Source of the DNA: Grimontia celer
Lineage (GTDB): Bacteria > Pseudomonadota > Gammaproteobacteria > Enterobacterales > Vibrionaceae
Direction of reading: 5' to 3'
DNA length: 64,000 bases
NCBI RefSeq assembly: GCF_900055185.1
Contig: NZ_FIZX01000002.1
Span: 872,586-936,585, forward strand
Under the pieces are notes generated by a model. It saw only the letters and a list, made by a program, of their open reading frames with translations, did not search any database and was not told the origin of the DNA. Made by a program: the position numbers and the translations under genes. Every line of letters starts with the position of its first letter. The first letter of the stretch is position 1. This document shows, one piece after another, positions 23,961 to 32,671 of the stretch.

Positions 23961-25112
23961 TCAAATTGCTTTGGCTAGCCCGCTTGCTAAGCGACTTACC
24001 GCTTCAGCTAATTCTGTTGGTGTCGCGTTAGTGAAGTTCAGGCGAAGCGCCGCTTTTGCAGCTTCAGGTTGCGGATAGAACACTGGGCTTGGAACCACAG
24101 CAACGCCATCTTTCAGAAGCTCTTTCGCCAATTTGAAGGTGTCACAGCTTGGCAGGGTGACCCAAACAAACATACCACCATCGACAGGCTTAATTTCACA
24201 ACCTTCCGGCAACTTATCTTGCAATTCTGAATACAATGTTTCGTAGCGCGATTTGTAAAGCGTACGAATAGTATCAATGTGGTAGTCAAAGTTGTCGTGC
24301 TTCAGTAGACCCAGCAAAAGCGCCTGCATTGGCACGCTTGAGTGCAGATCTGCACCTTGTTTGATTTTGATAAGGGGTTCAAGGTAGCTGCGTTTGCCGC
24401 TAACGATCCCCACACGTAGACCAGGCGACGCAATTTTCGAGAAAGAGCGGAGCACGATAGAGTGCTGCGGACAGAAATCAGAAACCAGTGGAATCGCTTC
24501 GCCTGAAAAACGCAATTCGCGGTAAGGGGCATCTTCAATCAGTGCCACATTATATTGCTCACAAAGCGCCGCCACTTGTTTACGGGTTTCCAGCGACCAG
24601 CACACGCCCGTTGGGTTGTGGAAGTCGGGCACCGCATAAAACATCTTCGGTGACTGCTCATAGAACACAGTGCGCAAGGCTTCGATATCCGGGCCAAATT
24701 CGGTTTGTGGAACCGTCACGATATCTGCCTGCACCAGACCAAATACCTGCATGGCCCCCAGATAGCTAGGTGCTTCCATGACGACTTTATCGCCAGGGTT
24801 CACGTAAGCACGGGCAATCAGGTCAAGCCCTTGTTGAGAACCAGTGCAAGCCATTGCAATATGAGTATCAGGCAGTTGGAAGTAATCAGTCAGGAAGTTC
24901 AATAGCGGCGTGTAACCCGCGGTAGCACCGTATTGAAAGACTTCTGGCATCTCGGAAAGAGTTTCGAGTGTTGGCTTCATCAGATCAATGGGAAATGTCT
25001 TTTCATCAGGCAGGCCACCTGCCAGTGAAATAACATTCTTGTCTGACGCCGCAGCAAGAATTTCACGAATATATGACGATGGGGTCTGTTGAAGAGACTT
25101 AGCGATTTCCAT
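23961..25112 (-). CDS. PLP-dependent aminotransferase, class I/II
   Basis: Fold-type I aminotransferase of 383 residues. The PLP Lys lies in LRSFSKIASPGLRVG, and other signs are ACTGSQQGLDLIARAY near residue 90, PDFHNPTGVCWS near 165, LIEDAPYRELRF near 195 and the C-terminal Arg in ALRLNFTNAT that binds a carboxylate. The pattern is that of the 2-aminoadipate/aromatic (MocR-domain-like, LysN/AraT-like) group. The amino acid used cannot be told. It is divergent from the AraC-type regulator at 25240, with shared upstream repeats, which suggests that the regulator controls it. Confidence 0.88.
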   Translation of the reverse strand: MEIAKSLQQTPSSYIREILAAASDKNVISLAGGLPDEKTFPIDLMKPTLETLSEMPEVFQYGATAGYTPLLNFLTDYFQLPDTHIAMACTGSQQGLDLIARAYVNPGDKVVMEAPSYLGAMQVFGLVQADIVTVPQTEFGPDIEALRTVFYEQSPKMFYAVPDFHNPTGVCWSLETRKQVAALCEQYNVALIEDAPYRELRFSGEAIPLVSDFCPQHSIVLRSFSKIASPGLRVGIVSGKRSYLEPLIKIKQGADLHSSVPMQALLLGLLKHDNFDYHIDTIRTLYKSRYETLYSELQDKLPEGCEIKPVDGGMFVWVTLPSCDTFKLAKELLKDGVAVVPSPVFYPQPEAAKAALRLNFTNATPTELAEAVSRLASGLAKAI

Positions 25113-25192
25113 GTTTGCACCTGATTAAATTTTTATTATTGGCCCCTTTTGAGGGGATAAGGTTCATATTACTCCTCGTTGATTGTTTTCGT

Positions 25193-25229
25193 ATGTCCAT
25201 TTATGCTCTTAAACATGTCCATTCATGCT
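25193..25229. promoter_or_regulatory. Direct repeats, likely AraC-type operator
   Basis: Two 15-base copies, ATGTCCATTTATGCT at 25193-25207 and ATGTCCATTCATGCT at 25215-25229, differ at one base and are 22 bases apart. That is two helical turns, the layout expected for the two half-sites of an AraC-family dimer. They lie between the divergent aminotransferase and AraC genes. Confidence 0.6.
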
Positions 25230-25239
25230 ATTTCCATTA

Positions 25240-26109
25240 ATGAGCCAACAGCATATTTCTCGCATCAATGATGTGCTTTACTACATTCACAAAGATATCA
25301 GCCGTGACTTACCAGCAAAGGAACTGGCTGATGTGGCTGCGTATTCAGAGCAACACTTTCATCGTATTTTTAAGAGTGTGGTGGGTGAATCAATTCATCA
25401 GTACATACGAAGAACACGCATGGAGTATGCGGCAAATCAATTGATGTTTGATGCAGGATCGTCAGTGTTGGAGATTGCCAATAAGTGCGGATTTAACTCA
25501 GTGTCTTCTTTCAGTCGCGCGTTCAAAGCGACTTTTCATGTCGCACCGGGAGAGTGGAGAAGGCATGAGTTGGAAGGGGACGAAAAGCCTTACTTACGAG
25601 ACCCGGAAGTGGCGGCGGGTTATCACAGAGTATCTCCCCGACAACTCCCTGAACCTAAAATCGTCGAAGTGCCAGAACGCTTCGCAGCATATGTTCGCCA
25701 TGTTGGTTATAACCGCTCCATCAAGAATGCTTGGCGGGTGATGAAAGCTTGGGCGAACGCAGAAGGGCGGGATGACACTATTCAGTTTGGTTTGCACCAC
25801 TCCAATCCAGCTTGGGTTGAACTGGATAAATGCCGCTATGTCGCCTGCATTGCCATAGATAAGCCCATCAAAGTGCGTGGGGTGGTGAATCAACTGGTGA
25901 TTCCGGGAGGATTACACGCTGTATTCAGGCTAACGGGCGTTTATGGAGAGTTGCTGCCACAAATCAGTAAGGTGTTGGAGCAATGGCTTCCAGCTTCTGG
26001 GTTCAAACTGAACTCGACACCTGCATATGTTCATTATCATAACAATCATTTTCTTAACGAAGATGAACGGTTCGAACTCGATTTCTATCTTCCTATCAGT
26101 TTTTATTAA
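25240..26109 (+). CDS. AraC family regulator with GyrI-like ligand domain
   Basis: Transcription regulator of about 289 residues. The double helix-turn-helix is at the N-terminus (about residues 8-105): DVLYYIHKDISRDLPAKELADVAAYSEQHFHRIFKSVVGES, then SSVLEIANKCGFNSVSSFSRAFKATFHVAPGEWR. The C-terminal half (about 130-289) is a GyrI/SbmC-like effector domain (VPERFAAYVRHVGYN, and PGGLHAVFRLTGVYGELLP), as in Rob and SoxS-like multidrug sensors. The ATG at 25240 is preferred because 25225 lies inside the operator repeat; neither has a good ribosome site. It may control itself and the divergent aminotransferase. Confidence 0.87.
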   Translation: MSQQHISRINDVLYYIHKDISRDLPAKELADVAAYSEQHFHRIFKSVVGESIHQYIRRTRMEYAANQLMFDAGSSVLEIANKCGFNSVSSFSRAFKATFHVAPGEWRRHELEGDEKPYLRDPEVAAGYHRVSPRQLPEPKIVEVPERFAAYVRHVGYNRSIKNAWRVMKAWANAEGRDDTIQFGLHHSNPAWVELDKCRYVACIAIDKPIKVRGVVNQLVIPGGLHAVFRLTGVYGELLPQISKVLEQWLPASGFKLNSTPAYVHYHNNHFLNEDERFELDFYLPISFY

Positions 26110-26123
26110 CCGCACAGGAAAAA

Positions 26124-26149
26124 GAAAGCCGCCAAGTTTGGCGGCTTTC
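26124..26149. terminator. Bidirectional terminator
   Basis: GAAAGCCGCC, an AAGTTT loop, and GGCGGCTTTC form a perfect 10-bp stem between the convergent AraC and YitT genes, with TTC-rich and AAA-rich flanks usable in both directions. Confidence 0.85.
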
Positions 26150-26169
26150 TTCTTTCTATCAGCGACTGT

Positions 26170-26778
26170 TTACGCTGTTTGCGGTTTAGGCTGATAGCGG
26201 CCTGGCTTATGGTTCATTGCCAATATCAGATTGGTGGAAATAGCGCCAACAACAGACAGGGCAATCAGCCAGAAATCAACGATAAACAAAGACATCACGA
26301 CAATGCTGCAGTCCAGAGCCATCTGTACTTTTCCAGCGCGGATACCAAAACGTTCCTGTAAATACAGGGCGAGAATGTTGAAACCGCCCAGGCTCATCTT
26401 GTGGCGGAAGATGACTAACATCCCGATACCAATCAACCCTCCGCCGAGAATGGCAGCATAAACAGGATCAATGCGGGTAATCTCAATCACATGGTGTAGA
26501 TGATCAACGGCGACCGAAACAATAGTGACTGCAATGAAGGTATTAAGGGTGAATCGCCAGCCCATACGCATGACAGACAAAATGTAAAACGGCAGGTTCA
26601 GAGCGAAGAAGATTTGGCCGAAGCTAAAGGTGCTGACCTTAGTCAGGAAAATGGCAAGCCCTGCTGTACCACCAGTTAATAAGCCGACTTTGTTGAAAAA
26701 AATAACACCAAGAGAAACCAGCGCACTGCCAAGCAGCAAGGCAAGTAAATTTTCTCTCAGACTATGTTCCTTATCCAT
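26170..26778 (-). CDS. YitT family membrane protein
   Basis: Inner-membrane protein of 202 residues in the YitT (DUF161) family. About five hydrophobic helices are visible, with the family signature in helix 1-2, ALVSLGVIFFNKVGLLTGGTAGLAIFL, and the second repeat GGGLIGIGMLVIFRHKMSLGGFNILALYL. The double Gly-Gly-x-Ala-Gly and Gly-Gly-x-Asn motifs suggest an internal duplication and a pore. The transported substrate is unknown. It is a single gene facing the AraC gene. Confidence 0.82.
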   Translation of the reverse strand: MDKEHSLRENLLALLLGSALVSLGVIFFNKVGLLTGGTAGLAIFLTKVSTFSFGQIFFALNLPFYILSVMRMGWRFTLNTFIAVTIVSVAVDHLHHVIEITRIDPVYAAILGGGLIGIGMLVIFRHKMSLGGFNILALYLQERFGIRAGKVQMALDCSIVVMSLFIVDFWLIALSVVGAISTNLILAMNHKPGRYQPKPQTA

Positions 26779-27190
26779 GATGTAGATTCCTTCCTTGGGG
26801 CGCCACCAAAAAGTAAAAGGCGGTTAAAAAAGGCAGACAAGATGCGGAAATTAAGTGTGAAAGTCGAGATTAATTGGGACATTGGAGAGCATTGCGGTGT
26901 GGAGTAGGATTTACACATTGGGTTCACAGGCATGAGTTTTGCCTGAGGGAAAAACCACAAAAACTTGTACAAGGCTTAAATTTTGTATCACTTTTGCGAG
27001 GTTGGGGTAGTCTCTTAAACTATTCATCGATGTCTATTTTTCTTTTTTCATATTGTCGTATAGCTTTATCAACCGGGCTCCTAAGAATGTTGCACTGCAA
27101 GCAATGTCGTTCAGCTAGCTTTAGAGTCAATGAGCAGATTGCCCGGAAAAAACCGAGCATCGTATTACTCTATGTGTTGGTGTATACGCG
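26779..27190. other. Intergenic region upstream of the EIIC-EAL gene
   Basis: These 412 bases separate the divergent YitT and EIIC-EAL genes and must hold both promoters. I see no clear operator, hairpin or credible gene. The open frame at 26874-27194 has low-complexity, Cys/Arg-rich content and no ribosome site. Confidence 0.4.
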
Positions 27191-29278
27191 ATGAAGAATA
27201 ACAACTCAATGCAACATCTATTCACCAAGTTAGTATCAAGAACTGTCGAAGGTTTATGGAGCCCATTGAGGGCAGTACGTGATGGGATGCTCTGGCTGGT
27301 CCCGTGTTTGATCCTCTCTAATACCTTGGTATTCACTTCCAGCCTTCTCGACTTCTTTGGTTTTTACGTTCCCACCCTACAGGAAAATCTCACCCAACTT
27401 ATCGACATGTTGGTGGGGCTTTACCCCTACTTTTTTGCTGCTTCAATAAGCTCAATGTTCGCCATTTATTGGCGTCTCCCCAGACCGCCTGTCGTGATCT
27501 TGAACATGGCATATGTGGCTGTGACTGCACAGGTGATGGGCAGCGAAGACAAAGCCGTTGACACTTTGCTTCTCTTCGTTGGGTTGACCTTGCCGCTTTA
27601 TGCTGTGCCTTTACTCTCTAAGATTAAGCGTTTTCGCTGGACAAGGATTCTAAACAGCGAAATTGCCGGTAAGCCAGTAAAAGATTCCATGAATCTGATG
27701 TTGCCAGGCGTGATTGTCGCTGGACTTGTTGCAGTGGTGGCAATGGGAATTTCCTGGGTTTATCACCTGTTCGATGTGGGAATCATGCTGCAGACGCTCC
27801 ACAACACGGATTTTGAAAACTCACCGATTGAATCCGGGGCTATCTTCGCTTCTCTGAATTCTGTGCTCTGGTTCTTGGGGATCCATGGCTACTATGCGTT
27901 AACCCCATTGGTTGAACCTTTAGTGCATGCGCTCGAAATTAACCGGACAACCGTCATGGCCGGAGGCGAAGCTCCGAATGTGATGAACCTTTCTACCATG
28001 GCGCTGTTTGTGTTTGTGGGTGGTGCGGGTTCAACACTTGGACTTTCATTTGCGGTGTTGATGTTTTCCAAAAGCACTAAGATGCGGCTGATAGCTTTAA
28101 CAAGTATTCCTCTTGGTCTGTTCAACATTAATGAGTTACTTCTCTTTGGTCTGCCGATCATCTTTAACTTACGTTTGTTTCTGCCATTTTTGCTCACGCC
28201 TTTAATTAATGTTTGGGTTGCTGTTCTGGTGCTGAATAGTGGGCTTGTCACTATTCCATATACGTTGGCCCCGCTAACCAGCCCTGTCGTGATCAATGCT
28301 TATATCGCGACAGGGGGAGATATCGCTGCAGTGATCTTCCAGATAGCGATTGTTGTGATGAACATCTTTGTGTATCTGCCGTTCCTGAAAATGGTGGATG
28401 AGCAAGCGAGTAAGCAAAACGTTTATCTTCCATCGCTTGATACCACATACACCCGTAAGGAAGAGGAGGCTTATGTACTGTCATACGACCCTGTACGCGA
28501 GTCTCTGTTGCGTCTGCGCGAAATTGAAGTGACCCAGCTCCATATGGAGTCATTCTCCCACCGCGAGTTCTTTCTGGAGTTCCAACCTCAGATCAGCTGT
28601 GATACCCGCAGGGTTGTTGGTGTTGAGGCATTGATTCGGGTGAAAGATCAGCAAGGCAATGTCGAGCTGCCTGGAGATTTTCTGCCTGTGTTTGAAAAAG
28701 CCCAGATGATGAGTGATATCGACATGTGGGTGGTCGATAAGTGTGTTGAGCAGTGTCAGCAGTGGATGGCTCAAGGATTGGAAATTCCTATCAGCGTGAA
28801 CATCACTGCCGATACTCTGAGTGACAAGCATCGTATGGATAGGATCGTGACCACCATAAGTAGCATACCGGGCTTGATTCACATTGAGATCACCGAAGGC
28901 GCTTTGTTAGGGAACGAAAAAACGGTGGGTGATTCTATCCGACGTTTACATAAAGTTGGTGCTTCTGTGCATATAGATGACTTTGGCACGGGTTATAGCT
29001 CGTTGAGTTACCTGAACCGCTTTGACATTGATGCGCTGAAAATTGACCAGAGTTTTGTCCGCGCACTAGCAGACGAAAAGGGCAAAAAAGTGTTCAACGG
29101 ACTGATAGCGATTGCCCATGAGCTGGGCATGAAGATCATTGTTGAAGGAGTGGAGACCCAAGAGCAGTACAATTATGTCGCCAAGAAGCATGACGTCAAA
29201 GTACAAGGCTGGTACTTCGCGCGATCAATGGGTGCGAGTGACTTCTTTGATTACTCGGAGCGATATGCCCGGGCGTAA
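27191..29278 (+). CDS. PTS EIIC-like membrane domain fused to EAL phosphodiesterase (A)
   Basis: Protein of 695 residues. Residues 1-420 form a lactose/cellobiose-type PTS EIIC membrane domain, keeping the ligand-site His near residue 232 (WFLGIHGYY) and Glu near 315 (FNINELLLFGLPIIFN). Residues 445-690 form an EAL domain with an intact active site: EALIR, Asn in VNITADTL, Glu in IEITEGALL, DDFGTGYSS, Lys in ALKIDQSF, EGVET and Gln in VQGWYF. It should hydrolyse cyclic di-GMP. No EIIA or EIIB genes are nearby, so the EIIC part probably senses a sugar instead of running a phosphotransferase system. It has a paralogue at 43342-45384. Confidence 0.88.
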   Translation: MKNNNSMQHLFTKLVSRTVEGLWSPLRAVRDGMLWLVPCLILSNTLVFTSSLLDFFGFYVPTLQENLTQLIDMLVGLYPYFFAASISSMFAIYWRLPRPPVVILNMAYVAVTAQVMGSEDKAVDTLLLFVGLTLPLYAVPLLSKIKRFRWTRILNSEIAGKPVKDSMNLMLPGVIVAGLVAVVAMGISWVYHLFDVGIMLQTLHNTDFENSPIESGAIFASLNSVLWFLGIHGYYALTPLVEPLVHALEINRTTVMAGGEAPNVMNLSTMALFVFVGGAGSTLGLSFAVLMFSKSTKMRLIALTSIPLGLFNINELLLFGLPIIFNLRLFLPFLLTPLINVWVAVLVLNSGLVTIPYTLAPLTSPVVINAYIATGGDIAAVIFQIAIVVMNIFVYLPFLKMVDEQASKQNVYLPSLDTTYTRKEEEAYVLSYDPVRESLLRLREIEVTQLHMESFSHREFFLEFQPQISCDTRRVVGVEALIRVKDQQGNVELPGDFLPVFEKAQMMSDIDMWVVDKCVEQCQQWMAQGLEIPISVNITADTLSDKHRMDRIVTTISSIPGLIHIEITEGALLGNEKTVGDSIRRLHKVGASVHIDDFGTGYSSLSYLNRFDIDALKIDQSFVRALADEKGKKVFNGLIAIAHELGMKIIVEGVETQEQYNYVAKKHDVKVQGWYFARSMGASDFFDYSERYARA

Positions 29279-29282
29279 AAAA

Positions 29283-29302
29283 AGCCCCGGGTTAGAGGGG
29301 CT
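29283..29302. terminator. Hairpin after EIIC-EAL gene A
   Basis: AGCCCC and GGGGCT with an 8-base loop directly follow the stop codon. The A run lies upstream on the plus strand, so it is a better terminator for transcripts coming on the minus strand (TTTTTTT after the stem) than for the EAL gene. Confidence 0.5.
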
Positions 29303-29662
29303 GGATACAGAGATCAAAATTTTAATGCGTTAAATCCATTGAGATGAATATTTTGCATAAGCCATCGCCCTGCAGAAATTATCATGATGGATTAATAGCC
29401 GCCTGTTTTACCACTTGCTGCAGCTTACGAATACGCTGACGGGGAAAAATGGTAGGTTTTTGAACCCGCTATCAGGAAGTTCTAGAGCAAAAGTGTTAGC
29501 TGGGGCTAAGTACAAAGTACGGTTTAGATTTTGATTGTTCTAAACTCTATGTGCTCTAAGATGAACTGCAAACAAAAACCCGGCTGAAGCCGGGTTTTTG
29601 TTTGGCTGCTGGTTCAACCTCGAACAGGTTCTTGTCCTATGGATGACCAACGCGATTGAAGT
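29303..29662. other. Intergenic region between convergent genes
   Basis: About 360 bases between the EIIC-EAL gene and the TetR gene. It holds the terminator at 29574-29599 and an inverted repeat GTTTAGA-N10-TCTAAAC at 29522-29545. On the minus strand a 26-codon open stretch without a start, ending near 29384 (RQRIRKLQQVVKQAAINPS), reads like the tail of a decayed gene. Confidence 0.35.
29574..29599. terminator. Terminator of the TetR gene (bidirectional)
   Basis: AAAAACCCGGC, a TGAA loop, and GCCGGGTTTTT form a symmetric strong hairpin 63 bases after the TetR stop on the minus strand. It would also stop plus-strand readthrough. Confidence 0.85.
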
Positions 29663-30373
29663 TTAAACGTGGCAAGGTACGTCGAAAAGCAGTGAGTCGA
29701 GGGAATCGACTTTGATCATCTCATCGGCACTAATATCAAGCTGTATCGCGATTATCCGGTTGTAGAGAGACCAGTGTTTCAGCAATAGCTTGTCATGGTC
29801 ACCTTCACACTCTGGCCAGGTTTCCGCCATCATTGGTCGCAAACTGGTCGCGGCATGGACGGTTTGCAGCATCTGCCATTTCATTTCCCACATATCGACA
29901 GGCTTTTCGGGATTGTCACGGTTGTATTCGTCAAACAGCGAAGAGAAAGCCGCAGAAAACTCATCTTTGGAACGAAGGAAGTAACGCAATAAAGCATCAT
30001 CATCCTGTCGGACAGCGTCAGCAATAAATTGGATTGGGCGAGGGTGAACCAGCGTAAATGCACTCATGTAAGACAGGAAATGATAGACGCGTTGAGCGCT
30101 GGTGTATGACTCAGGAAGGTATTCAAGGATAGCGGCAATGTAGCGCTGCATGAAGTCGTCCATGCCATCACTAATCGCTTGCCAGATCTGCTCTTTGCTG
30201 CCGAAGTGGTGGCGGATCAGACTATGAGAAACACCCGCTTTATCGCTGATATTCCTCAGCGATACACGCTCAAAACCCTGCTCAGCAAACATGTCTGCTG
30301 CCGCATGGAGAATATCACATTTCGTCTGTTCTGCTGCTTCCGCACTACGACGGCCTTGCTTTCTTTCCTGCAT
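29663..30373 (-). CDS. TetR family repressor, divergent from RND operon
   Basis: Regulator of 236 residues. The N-terminal HTH (about residues 15-62) reads DILHAAADMFAEQGFERVSLRNISDKAGVSHSLIRHHFGSKEQIW, a textbook TetR domain. The C-terminal part is a ligand-binding helical domain with no assigned ligand. Start is the ATG at 30373. It is transcribed away from the two-adaptor efflux operon at 30531-35751, and the 157-base gap holds a palindrome, so it most likely represses that operon and itself until an efflux substrate binds. Confidence 0.9.
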   Translation of the reverse strand: MQERKQGRRSAEAAEQTKCDILHAAADMFAEQGFERVSLRNISDKAGVSHSLIRHHFGSKEQIWQAISDGMDDFMQRYIAAILEYLPESYTSAQRVYHFLSYMSAFTLVHPRPIQFIADAVRQDDDALLRYFLRSKDEFSAAFSSLFDEYNRDNPEKPVDMWEMKWQMLQTVHAATSLRPMMAETWPECEGDHDKLLLKHWSLYNRIIAIQLDISADEMIKVDSLDSLLFDVPCHV

Positions 30374-30488
30374 AACTGCCTGTCTTACCCTCAGTTAACC
30401 AAGTGCATATTTATCAGATTCAGCGCCAGCACTCCAACTTTTTTATTATACACGTGGAAAATATATTGATCTGTTCTCATTCGGTCTT

Positions 30489-30510
30489 ATACTGCACAGG
30501 TGTGTAATAT
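30489..30510 (+). promoter_or_regulatory. Palindrome, likely TetR operator
   Basis: The half-sites ATACTGCACA and TGTGTAATAT around a central GG form a 22-base palindrome with 8 of 10 pairs matching. It lies 21 bases before the first adaptor start and in the gap shared with the TetR gene, the expected operator position. Confidence 0.6.
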
Positions 30511-30530
30511 AAACCTATGGAGTGAGTGTT

Positions 30531-31607
30531 GTGCGATATCAAAGAATGAAACGCACCCTCGGAAATGTCCTCGCCCTGTTTGTCATGGTGGGATTGTTGT
30601 CAGGATGTAATGAAGCCGTCTCTGAAACGTCGGAACCAATGCCAGTGAAGCCAGTAAAACTTCTAGCAGTGGAAGATTATGTACTTTCAAGCACAGATAG
30701 TTTCCTGGCTGAAATTGATGCGACAAACCGTGCGCAGCTTTCTTTTCAGGTGGGTGGTGAAGTCCAGCACCTGAATGTGCGAATGGGGCAACGTGTTGCC
30801 AAAGGCGATGTGCTTGCGACGCTGGATGACAGTGATCTGACGTTATCTCTGGATTCAGCGAAAGCCAGCTATTCACTGGCGCGCACCCAATGGGAGCGAT
30901 CGCAGCGTCTTTATGCAAAGAAGCTGGTGAGCACTGATGTTTATGAGCAGTCTGAAACCAACTACAAAGCTGAACGCGCCCGTTACGAGCAAGCCAGAAC
31001 AGAGTTGGGGTACACCCAACTGGTGGCTCCGTTTGATGGTGTTGTTTCCTACACCTTTGTCAAACCGAACCAAGTGGTCGCAGCAAAACAGCAAATCCTG
31101 AACATTATCGACAATGCAAAGTTGGATGTGTCTTTCACTATGCCAGTTAGCTTTGTGGAGAAAATGGGAATTGCCAATCTGCCAGCTCAAACCATGTGGC
31201 TCTCTTTGGATAGCGAACCCAACGCAAAAATTCCGGGCGTATTTAAAGAGATCTCGACTCAGCCAAACACCGATACCAACACCTATCAAGCGACCATGAC
31301 TGTCGTTCGTCCAGAACACCGTAACTTGCTTAGCGGTATGACAGGGCAGGTGCACATCGCGCGTTCAGAGGCAGGTTTGCAGCTTTCGTTGCCTGAAAGT
31401 GCATGGGTCAGCCGAAATGACAGCGAAGGGACGGTTTGGGTAATGGACTCATCTACCCATCGCGTCGCAAAAGCGGCAGTGTCTCTGACGCCACAAGGCA
31501 AGATTCTCTCTGGTCTGGATGAAAAAGACCTGGTGGTTGTCGCCGGTGTAGAAACGCTTCATGAAGGTCAGGAAGTGAAAGCATGGGAACGTGAGGAAGG
31601 GATTTAA
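30531..31607 (+). CDS. RND efflux periplasmic adaptor 1 (lipoprotein)
   Basis: Membrane fusion protein of about 358 residues that links an RND pump to an outer-membrane channel. Its signal ends in lipobox LLSGC, so it is anchored as a lipoprotein. The lipoyl/barrel-sandwich motifs are LSFQVGGEVQHLNVRMGQRVAKGDVLATLDDSD and the return half ELGYTQLVAPFDGVVSYTFVKPNQVV, with a coiled-coil hairpin between. The start is taken as GTG at 30531 because GGAG lies 8 bases upstream; the ATG at 30546 has no ribosome site, and a GTG at 30522 is also in frame. The stop overlaps the next ATG. Confidence 0.87.
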   Translation: MRYQRMKRTLGNVLALFVMVGLLSGCNEAVSETSEPMPVKPVKLLAVEDYVLSSTDSFLAEIDATNRAQLSFQVGGEVQHLNVRMGQRVAKGDVLATLDDSDLTLSLDSAKASYSLARTQWERSQRLYAKKLVSTDVYEQSETNYKAERARYEQARTELGYTQLVAPFDGVVSYTFVKPNQVVAAKQQILNIIDNAKLDVSFTMPVSFVEKMGIANLPAQTMWLSLDSEPNAKIPGVFKEISTQPNTDTNTYQATMTVVRPEHRNLLSGMTGQVHIARSEAGLQLSLPESAWVSRNDSEGTVWVMDSSTHRVAKAAVSLTPQGKILSGLDEKDLVVVAGVETLHEGQEVKAWEREEGI

Positions 31608-32671
31608 TGAAAGTAAAGACACTCACTGCCGCAGTGATTGGCGCGTTAATGCTGACTGGCTGTCAGACAGAAGAACAGAACGTGACGGCGTCACCTCTAT
31701 ATGTATCGACCGTACAGGTTGATGCTCCCGTGAAGAACCAATTCCGCACCTTTAAAGGGGAAGTAGTGCCTGCGGAAAAAACGCCTATCGCGTTTCGAAG
31801 CACAGGCGAACTTCGCGAAGTTTATGTGAAAGCCGGCGACCATGTAGAAGCGGGTCAGGTGATTGCACGTCTCGACGACAACGCCGTCCGCCAAACATAC
31901 AACGATGCGAAAGCGCGATACACCCTGGCTTCCCGACAGCTTGAACGCGGGCGCGGTCTACGTTCAAACGAAATGATTTCCGAAGCGGAACTCGATGAGC
32001 TACAAGCCAATGCGCAGTTAGCACGCGCCCAGTTTGCTTTAGCGCAAAATCAGTTGAAATACACCGAACTCAAAGCGCCATTCACAGGCACGGTTTCTGA
32101 TGTGCCTAAAGAGCGTTTTGAGCGTGTTCAGGCAGGTGAGCCAGTGGTAAACCTGTATCAGGACGACAAGGTCTATGTGCAGATTGAACTTTCTGACAAC
32201 CTGCTATCGATGATCAACCCAACGGGTGAACGCATTCCTTACACACCGCAGGTGACCTTTTCCGGCATCGATGGTGATTATCAAATGGGTTACCTCGAAC
32301 ACACCAGCGAGCCGAACGCACAAACGGGCAGCTACGAAATGTGGCTTTCCATGGCACAGGTTTCACCTGAAATTTTACCGGGTACCACAGCAACTGTTTC
32401 TGTTGACATGGTGCAGGCTGGTATCTCAGCGGTTGATGGCTACAAAGTACCGATGACAGTGCTCCAGGCTGGTGATGAAAAAGGTCGTTTTTTCGTGTGG
32501 AAGCTCAAAGACGATCAGGTTAATCGCATTGAAGTGGCCGTCACAGAAGTCACGGGCGACGGCGCCATTGTCGCGTCTGGCATTTCTGAGGGAGACATTC
32601 TGGTGAACTCAAACCTGCGCAAACTGCGTGAGGGAAGAAAGGTTGAGGCGACGGAGAATAGTAACGGATGA
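31607..32671 (+). CDS. RND efflux periplasmic adaptor 2 (lipoprotein)
   Basis: Second membrane fusion protein of the operon, 354 residues, lipobox MLTGC (Cys at residue 19). It shows IAFRSTGELREVYVKAGDHVEAGQVIARLDDN and the return half QLKYTELKAPFTGTVSDVPKERFERVQAGEPV around a helical hairpin. It is only distantly like adaptor 1. The ATG overlaps the previous stop (TAATG), and its own stop overlaps the pump ATG (ATGA). Two different adaptors may form a mixed hexamer on one pump, as in the VexI-VexJ-VexK arrangement of Vibrio. Confidence 0.88.
   Translation: MKVKTLTAAVIGALMLTGCQTEEQNVTASPLYVSTVQVDAPVKNQFRTFKGEVVPAEKTPIAFRSTGELREVYVKAGDHVEAGQVIARLDDNAVRQTYNDAKARYTLASRQLERGRGLRSNEMISEAELDELQANAQLARAQFALAQNQLKYTELKAPFTGTVSDVPKERFERVQAGEPVVNLYQDDKVYVQIELSDNLLSMINPTGERIPYTPQVTFSGIDGDYQMGYLEHTSEPNAQTGSYEMWLSMAQVSPEILPGTTATVSVDMVQAGISAVDGYKVPMTVLQAGDEKGRFFVWKLKDDQVNRIEVAVTEVTGDGAIVASGISEGDILVNSNLRKLREGRKVEATENSNG

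Noticed and set aside
26874-27194. 106-codon frame before the EIIC-EAL gene
   Set aside because: It overlaps the next start, lacks a ribosome site and has an odd Cys/Arg/Trp-rich composition.
29330-29480. Small gene or transposase remnant on the minus strand
   Set aside because: Only 26 codons are open, with no start codon and no recognisable family. Noted as a possible decayed tail only.
29460-29600. Small RNA ending at the 29574-29599 hairpin
   Set aside because: The hairpin is symmetric and is fully explained as the terminator of the TetR gene on the minus strand.
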